DNA of 64,000 bases from an uncultured Lachnospiraceae bacterium (lineage in GTDB: Bacteria > Bacillota > Clostridia > Lachnospirales > Lachnospiraceae), in contig CACYNO010000002.1 in the NCBI GenBank assembly GCA_902775895.1, positions 1 through 64,000 on the forward strand, read 5' to 3'. Of the stretch, positions 59,731 to 64,000 are shown piece after piece. The notes beneath the pieces are model-generated. The model was not told where the DNA came from, did no database searches, and saw nothing but the letters and a program-made list of their open reading frames with translations. The stretch's first letter is position 1. Every line of letters starts with the position of its first letter. Both the position numbers and the translations under genes were made by a program.

Positions 59731-61014
59731 ATGATAGATATAAAGCTTATCCGCGAGAATCCGGAATTGGTAAAGGAGAACATAAAAAAGAAATTTCAGG
59801 ATGATAAGCTGGAGCTTGTTGACGAGGTGGCACGTCTCGATGAGGAGGTCAGAAAGGCCCAGACAGAGGCTGATGACTTAAGGAATCAGAGAAATGTCAT
59901 CTCTAAGGAGATCGGAGCCCTTATGGCACAGGGCAAAAAAGATGAAGCTGAAGAGGCAAAAAAGAAGGTGGCTGAATTTGCCGACAGGTTAAAGGATCTT
60001 GAAGAGACGGAAGGCACCCATGCCGCAAGGATTCAGGAGATCATGATGACCATACCGAATATCATCGATGAAAAGGTTCCTATCGGCAAGGACGACTCTG
60101 AAAACGTAGAGGTCGAGAAGTTCGGAGAGCCTGTGGTTCCCGACTTTGAGGTGCCTTATCATACAGAGATCATGGAATCCGTAAACGGCATTGACCTGGA
60201 CGCTGCAGGAAAAGTGGCAGGAAGCGGTTTTTATTACCTGATAGGTGACGTTGCAAGGCTTCATTCCGCCATTCTTTCCTATGCCAGAGACTTTATGATA
60301 GACAAGGGATTTACATACTGCATACCGCCTTACATGATCCGCAGCAATGTGGTTACCGGTGTTATGAGCTTTAAGGAAATGGACGAGATGATGTATAAGA
60401 TAGAAGGAGAGGACCTTTATCTTATCGGTACCAGCGAGCACTCAATGATCGGTAAGTTTATCGAATCAATGACACCGGAAGAAAATCTTCCCATCACCAT
60501 GACCAGTTATTCTCCCTGCTTCAGGAAAGAGAAGGGGGCACACGGTATAGAAGAACGTGGGGTTTACCGAATACATCAGTTTGAAAAACAGGAAATGATC
60601 GTAATATGCAAGCCGGAGGACAGCAAAGAGTGGTTTGATAAACTCTGGGCAAATACGGTGGAGCTTTTCCGTTCCATGGACATCCCTGTTCGTACTCTTG
60701 AGTGCTGTTCCGGAGACCTGGCTGACCTGAAAGTTCGCTCCATCGACGTGGAGGCATGGTCACCAAGACAAAAGAAGTATTTTGAGGTGGGATCATGCTC
60801 CAATCTGGGGGATGCCCAGGCAAGACGCCTTAAGATAAGGATCCAGACGGCAGATAAGAAGAAATATTTTGCACATACCTTAAACAACACGGTTGTGGCA
60901 CCTCCACGTATGCTCATAGCCTTTCTGGAGAACAATCTTCAGGCAGACGGTACGGTCAGGATCCCTGAGGTGCTTCGTCCGTATATGGGCGGGCATGAAG
61001 TACTGCAGGGTTGA
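59731..61014 (+). CDS. serS: Seryl-tRNA synthetase
   Basis: A class II aminoacyl-tRNA synthetase of 427 residues. The N-terminal coiled-coil arm (about 1-105: RLDEEVRKAQTEADDLRNQR) grips tRNA(Ser). Class II motif 2 is FRKEKGAHGIEERGVYRIHQF (about 268-288) and motif 3 is NNTVVAPPRMLIAFLENN near the end. The ATG at 59731 follows AAAGGAGA; the open frame upstream overlaps parB. It lies 13 bp after parB, an unusual but in Lachnospiraceae not unknown partner. No T-box is seen upstream. Confidence 0.95.
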   Translation: MIDIKLIRENPELVKENIKKKFQDDKLELVDEVARLDEEVRKAQTEADDLRNQRNVISKEIGALMAQGKKDEAEEAKKKVAEFADRLKDLEETEGTHAARIQEIMMTIPNIIDEKVPIGKDDSENVEVEKFGEPVVPDFEVPYHTEIMESVNGIDLDAAGKVAGSGFYYLIGDVARLHSAILSYARDFMIDKGFTYCIPPYMIRSNVVTGVMSFKEMDEMMYKIEGEDLYLIGTSEHSMIGKFIESMTPEENLPITMTSYSPCFRKEKGAHGIEERGVYRIHQFEKQEMIVICKPEDSKEWFDKLWANTVELFRSMDIPVRTLECCSGDLADLKVRSIDVEAWSPRQKKYFEVGSCSNLGDAQARRLKIRIQTADKKKYFAHTLNNTVVAPPRMLIAFLENNLQADGTVRIPEVLRPYMGGHEVLQG

Positions 61015-61065
61015 TGTTTTTTACGGTAAAAAGGGACGGTTTTTTGCGGATGTAGCGACAAAGTA

Positions 61066-61230
61066 AGTTTCCGTGTCTGTCTTTAAAAACTTTAGAACAC
61101 GACCCAAAAAAATAAGACCGATGCAATTCGTTATACGAGGGGCAGGCATAGCTGCGAAGCAGCATTTATGCATGTCCCTCGTGTTCATAACGAATCATCG
61201 GTCTTTAATTTTTTTAGTGCCGCCCTGTGA
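61066..61230. repeat. Long hairpin repeat, family I, copy E (right end decayed)
   Basis: A foldback of about 160 bp between serS and trxA, which converge. The inner stem (AAAAAAATAAGACCGATG, TTCGTTATACGAGG, apex AGCTGC-GAA-GCAGC) is nearly that of copy A at 2488. The left arm extends to GTTTCCGTGTCTGTC, but the matching outer part on the right is lost (GTGCCGCCCTGTGAAGG). It suffices as a bidirectional terminator. Just before it, 61031-61041 carries a lone GGGACGGTT core. The rest of the gap 61231-61337 has no gene. Confidence 0.8.
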
Positions 61231-61337
61231 AGGAGGAAAAATGATCAGGACGGTGGTTTTGATCATAAAGGCTGTGATCTGCTACATCAGGATGTTTCTG
61301 CATCATCCCAAGATCACAACTCTGTTATGAAAGGAGT

Positions 61338-61646
61338 TTAGATAAATTGTCTCTCCAGGCTTCCCAGGTCTGCGAGTCCCACATGCTGTTTTACGGGTTT
61401 TCCGTTTTGGAACATTATCACCGTAGGTATGCTCATAACATTGAACTGTACTGCCAGTTCCTGTTCATCATCAACATTTACTTTCCCTACCTTGATCTCA
61501 TCGTGCTTTTCAGCAAATGATGAAATAACAGGCGCCAATGCCCTGCAGGGACCGCACCAGGATGCCCAGAAGTCAATAAGTACAGGCTTGTCGGAGTTTA
61601 TCACCTCGCTTTCAAAATTTTGTTTTGTAATGGTTACTTCACTCAT
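61338..61646 (-). CDS. trxA: Thioredoxin
   Basis: A 102-residue cytosolic disulfide reductant. Active site WCGPC at residues 30-34 (Cys 31 and Cys 34), DFWASWCGPCRALAP in context; the cis-proline segment is VMSIPTVIMFQNGKP (about 71-85). Normal length. It is a single gene; the thioredoxin reductase is not adjacent. Confidence 0.96.
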   Translation of the reverse strand: MSEVTITKQNFESEVINSDKPVLIDFWASWCGPCRALAPVISSFAEKHDEIKVGKVNVDDEQELAVQFNVMSIPTVIMFQNGKPVKQHVGLADLGSLERQFI

Positions 61647-61952
61647 ATTTCCACTCCTTTTAGAAAGCTGAAATTTTTAGCTGCGAGATACCGGTTTTTG
61701 ATATCACCGGTATCCGTGACATGATAATACTATAATAAAAAGGGGGTGTCTGTGACTGAGTCGCATTTACGAATATTGCACTCGTCCCGGGATTAAAAAT
61801 TCCTTATAGATACTATTATCAATATATGACATATTCCTCCTGCGGCATTCGCTGTATCAAAAGTGGCATTCGTCATGAATTTTCAATCACAATAATATTT
61901 TTTCACACGGTTCTTTTTGTCGTCAAAAAAACGTGCTGCCGGCAACAAAAAA
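61647..61952. other. Intergenic stretch with a truncated reading frame
   Basis: No intact gene. On the minus strand, a 21-codon frame (61767-61832, MSYIDNSIYKEFLIPGRVQYS) begins after a good AGGAGG, directly behind the 30-bp repeat at 61843. It stops early and looks like the front of a lost gene. I do not recognise it. Confidence 0.35.
61843..61872 (-). repeat. 30-bp CGAATGCC repeat, copy 2
   Basis: Reverse complement of the repeat at 56459-56488 with a single base difference (29 of 30 identical). It lies just upstream of the truncated 21-codon frame on the same strand, as copy 1 lies next to a toxin remnant. Confidence 0.75.
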
Positions 61953-62693
61953 CTATCTCAACGGCTCCTTTGCCGGATTTCCTGCCTTTCTGGGATATTT
62001 CTTCGGGGTATCTGCAATCTTTTTGATAATAACAAATTCCCTGACGATCTCCGTCCCTTCAAGGGGTACGGGGATTATTTTTTTTATCTCTCCCCCAAGC
62101 TTTTTTACTGCCATTTCTGCCTCTTTAGCCTCGTTTTCCACGCCCTCTGCCTTATAAGCAATAAACATGCCGCCTTTTTTTGCGAAAGGCATACAGTACT
62201 CCGCAAGAACGGGCATAGAAGCCACGGCGCGGGAGAGGACAAAGTCAAAAGAATCCCTGTATTCAGGATTTCTTCCTAATTCCTCGCTTCTTCCGTGAAC
62301 GGCCGTTACGCCCTTTAACCCAAGCTCTCCGCACGTCTCCTGTATAAACCTGATCCTCTTATTCAGGGAATCCACAAGGGTGATCTTTATATCCGGGAAA
62401 CATATCTTAAGGGGTATGCCGGGAAAACCGGCGCCCGTGCCTATATCGGCGATCTTTGCGCCCTCAAAGGCTTCTGCCTCTTTTTCAAACCCCGCATCCT
62501 TCAGGGCCCTGATAACCAGCAGACTGTCAAGGAAATGCTTATAAAGTACATCCTCATATTCGGTTATGGCAGTAAGGTTCATAGACTTATTGGTCTCCAC
62601 AAGAATCTCATAAAAATCCCGCAGTTTGTCCATTGTTGCTTCGTCAATTTCCACACCACATTTATATGCATTTTCAATAAACTCTTTATTCAT
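61953..62693 (-). CDS. rsmG: 16S rRNA (guanine527-N7)-methyltransferase
   Basis: A 246-residue SAM-dependent methyltransferase that modifies G527 of 16S rRNA (loss gives low-level streptomycin resistance). Family marks: MNLTAITEYEDVLYKHFLDS (about residues 39-58), IADIGTGAGFPGIPL (SAM loop, about 81-95), LVDSLNKRIRF and SRAVASMPVLAEYC. The start ATG 62693 follows AAAGGATTGG; ATG 62717 is possible. It follows mnmG in the same operon; the repeat at 62707-62741 spans the junction. Confidence 0.95.
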   Translation of the reverse strand: MNKEFIENAYKCGVEIDEATMDKLRDFYEILVETNKSMNLTAITEYEDVLYKHFLDSLLVIRALKDAGFEKEAEAFEGAKIADIGTGAGFPGIPLKICFPDIKITLVDSLNKRIRFIQETCGELGLKGVTAVHGRSEELGRNPEYRDSFDFVLSRAVASMPVLAEYCMPFAKKGGMFIAYKAEGVENEAKEAEMAVKKLGGEIKKIIPVPLEGTEIVREFVIIKKIADTPKKYPRKAGNPAKEPLR

Positions 62694-62706
62694 ATCCAAT
62701 CCTTTG

Positions 62707-62741
62707 GGGGTTGTCATGGGGACGGTTCTCTTGACAACCCC
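62707..62741. repeat. GGGACGGTTCT palindromic repeat
   Basis: A perfect 10-bp inverted repeat GGGGTTGTCA/TGACAACCCC around the core TGGGGACGGTTCTCT, between mnmG and rsmG. It is the third element of the type seen at 19212-19260 and could form a hairpin in the mnmG-rsmG message. Confidence 0.8.
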
Positions 62742-62742
62742 A

Positions 62743-64000
62743 TTATCCCTTTTGCTTTAAATGTATCAGTAAAACAGATATATCCGCCGGGGACACTCCC
62801 GAAATCCTTGAGGCCTGCCCGATGGAGCGGGGACGCAGCTTTTCCAGCTTTTGGGCAGCTTCTATACGTAGGCCGTAAACTTCTCCGTAATTAATATCCT
62901 CCGGGATCCTGTGATCCTCAAGTTTTTTAAACTTTTCAACCTGTCTGAGCTGTCTGTTGATATATCCCTCATATTTTATCCGGATATTTACCTGTTCCCT
63001 TACGTCTGCGGGAAGATCAGGTCTTTCTTCATCTGCTCCGGCAAGAGCTTCATACGAGAGTTCCGGTCTTCTGATAAGCTCTGTCAGGCTTATACCGCCT
63101 TCAATAGGGGTACTGCCGTGTCTCTCAAGTATTTCCGCCACCTTAGGTGAAGGTCCCACATTCACACTTTCCACGCGCTTTATCTCATCTTCAATAAGCC
63201 TTATTTTTTCATTGAGGGCATCCATGGTTGCCTCATCCACAAGCCCTGCCTCGCATCCGTATTTTCTGAGCCTGATATCTGCATTGTCCTGGCGAAGAAG
63301 CAGTCTGTATTCCGCACGGGATGTCATCATCCTGTACGGCTCAAGAGTCTCCTTTGTCACAAGGTCATCTATCAGTACTCCGATATAGCTCTCGGACCTG
63401 TCCATAACTATCGGGTCTGCACCCTTTAACAGTCTTGAAGCATTTATCCCCGCCACAAGACCCTGGGCGGCCGCCTCCTCGTAGCCTGAGCTTCCGTTTA
63501 TCTGGCCTGCTGCAAAAAGACCCCGGATATCCTGAAACTCAAGGGACGCCTTAAGCTGTGTGGCGTCTATACAGTCATACTCGATGGCGTAGCCGTTTCT
63601 TACTATCTCGGCATTTTCAAGCCCGGGGATGGTGTGTATCATGGCGTACTGCACGTCTTCCGGCATGGAGCTGGATAAACCGCTCAGATACATCTCGTTG
63701 GTATATAGCCCTTCCGGCTCAACAAATATCTGGTGTCTGTCCTTGTCCGGAAACTTCACCACCTTATCCTCGATGGAAGGGCAGTAGCGCGGACCTGTCC
63801 CCTCGATCTCTCCGGAATAGAGCGGAGAGCGGTCAATATTCTTCCTGATGATCTCGTGGGTCTCTTCATTAGTGTATGTCAGCCAACAGGAGACCTGGGG
63901 CTTCTGGACGGACTCCGGATCCGTTGAAAAGGAAAAGGGAACGATGCGCTCATCGCCGAACTGCTCGGTCATTTTTGAAAAATCTATTGAGTTTCCCGAA
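62743..64000 (-). CDS. mnmG: tRNA uridine 5-carboxymethylaminomethyl modification enzyme, partial
   Basis: About 419 C-terminal residues of MnmG (GidA); the full protein has about 625, and the N-terminal FAD loop is beyond the window edge. With MnmE it modifies the wobble uridine of several tRNAs. Visible: [20 protein letters not shown] at the cut end, [20 protein letters not shown] (MnmG signature 1), [20 protein letters not shown] (signature 2), [17 protein letters not shown] and the C-terminal tRNA-binding helices ([16 protein letters not shown]). The order mnmG-rsmG close to parA-parB is typical of the Firmicute origin region. Confidence 0.95.
   Translation of the reverse strand, partial: SGNSIDFSKMTEQFGDERIVPFSFSTDPESVQKPQVSCWLTYTNEETHEIIRKNIDRSPLYSGEIEGTGPRYCPSIEDKVVKFPDKDRHQIFVEPEGLYTNEMYLSGLSSSMPEDVQYAMIHTIPGLENAEIVRNGYAIEYDCIDATQLKASLEFQDIRGLFAAGQINGSSGYEEAAAQGLVAGINASRLLKGADPIVMDRSESYIGVLIDDLVTKETLEPYRMMTSRAEYRLLLRQDNADIRLRKYGCEAGLVDEATMDALNEKIRLIEDEIKRVESVNVGPSPKVAEILERHGSTPIEGGISLTELIRRPELSYEALAGADEERPDLPADVREQVNIRIKYEGYINRQLRQVEKFKKLEDHRIPEDINYGEVYGLRIEAAQKLEKLRPRSIGQASRISGVSPADISVLLIHLKQKG

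Overview
This window looks like the chromosome of an anaerobic, Gram-positive, low-to-mid GC Firmicute, most likely a Lachnospiraceae (Clostridia) species. The signs are an oxygen-sensitive class III ribonucleotide reductase, a ThrH-type phosphotransferase, several sortase-anchored surface proteins, strong AGGAGG ribosome binding sites, and a right-hand end (mnmG-rsmG, parA-parB-serS, three parS sites) typical of the neighbourhood of a Firmicute replication origin. I saw no tRNA, rRNA or CRISPR array.

Layout. 0.2-1.5 kb: a wall-anchored protein ending in SPDTG. 1.7-2.4 kb: nagB. 2.7-12.2 kb: a ten-gene minus-strand Mrp/Mbh-like cation/proton antiporter operon with four separate NuoL/M/N-type channel subunits. 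12.4-14.6 kb: nrdD behind tandem NrdR boxes. 15.2-18.1 kb: an AT-rich gene for a 950-residue metallophosphoesterase with an N-terminal leucine/NGLSLKYVP-type repeat array, bracketed by two long inverted hairpin repeats. 18.5-24.5 kb: a compact operon (cyclophilin, aldolase, class B sortase, DUF4430 lipoprotein, ECF S component, HAD phosphatase, TrkH, TrkA). 24.6-28.8 kb: a DUF2156 protein, GH5 enzyme, small zincin and a large membrane protein. 29-36 kb: a pilus-type locus (major and minor pilins, signal peptidase I, coiled-coil protein, Rrf2 regulator) and a CAP-domain secreted protein. 36-39.7 kb: housekeeping rsmI-trmN6-ricT-holB. 39.8-41.9 kb: thrH and the ammonium transporter amt. 42.1-46.3 kb: a decayed zone with an IS3 remnant, broken tmcAL, an FNT channel, a chimeric metallophosphoesterase fragment and a broken guaA; a duplicate of the guaA 3' end suggests an old integration. 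46.5-55.7 kb: one 3049-residue adhesin. 56-64 kb: PIN-toxin remnant, alpha/beta hydrolase, parAB, serS, trxA, rsmG and partial mnmG.

Shared features. Four wall-anchored proteins carry two kinds of sorting signal: SPDTG, which fits the class B sortase in the window, and LPXTG, for which no class A or C sortase is present here. The pilin and adhesin genes have consensus promoters and long, hairpin-rich 5' leaders, and two of these leaders share a 25-nt hairpin motif.

The most unusual non-coding feature is a set of long foldback repeats. Five copies of family I (about 160-260 bp) and two of family II (about 114 bp) are near-palindromes whose two arms nevertheless have arm-specific conserved differences, so each copy has an orientation. 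In two places a gene is bracketed by two copies in opposite orientation (the 950-aa metallophosphoesterase and amt). Together with the metallophosphoesterase cassette, these are the best candidates here for something undescribed.
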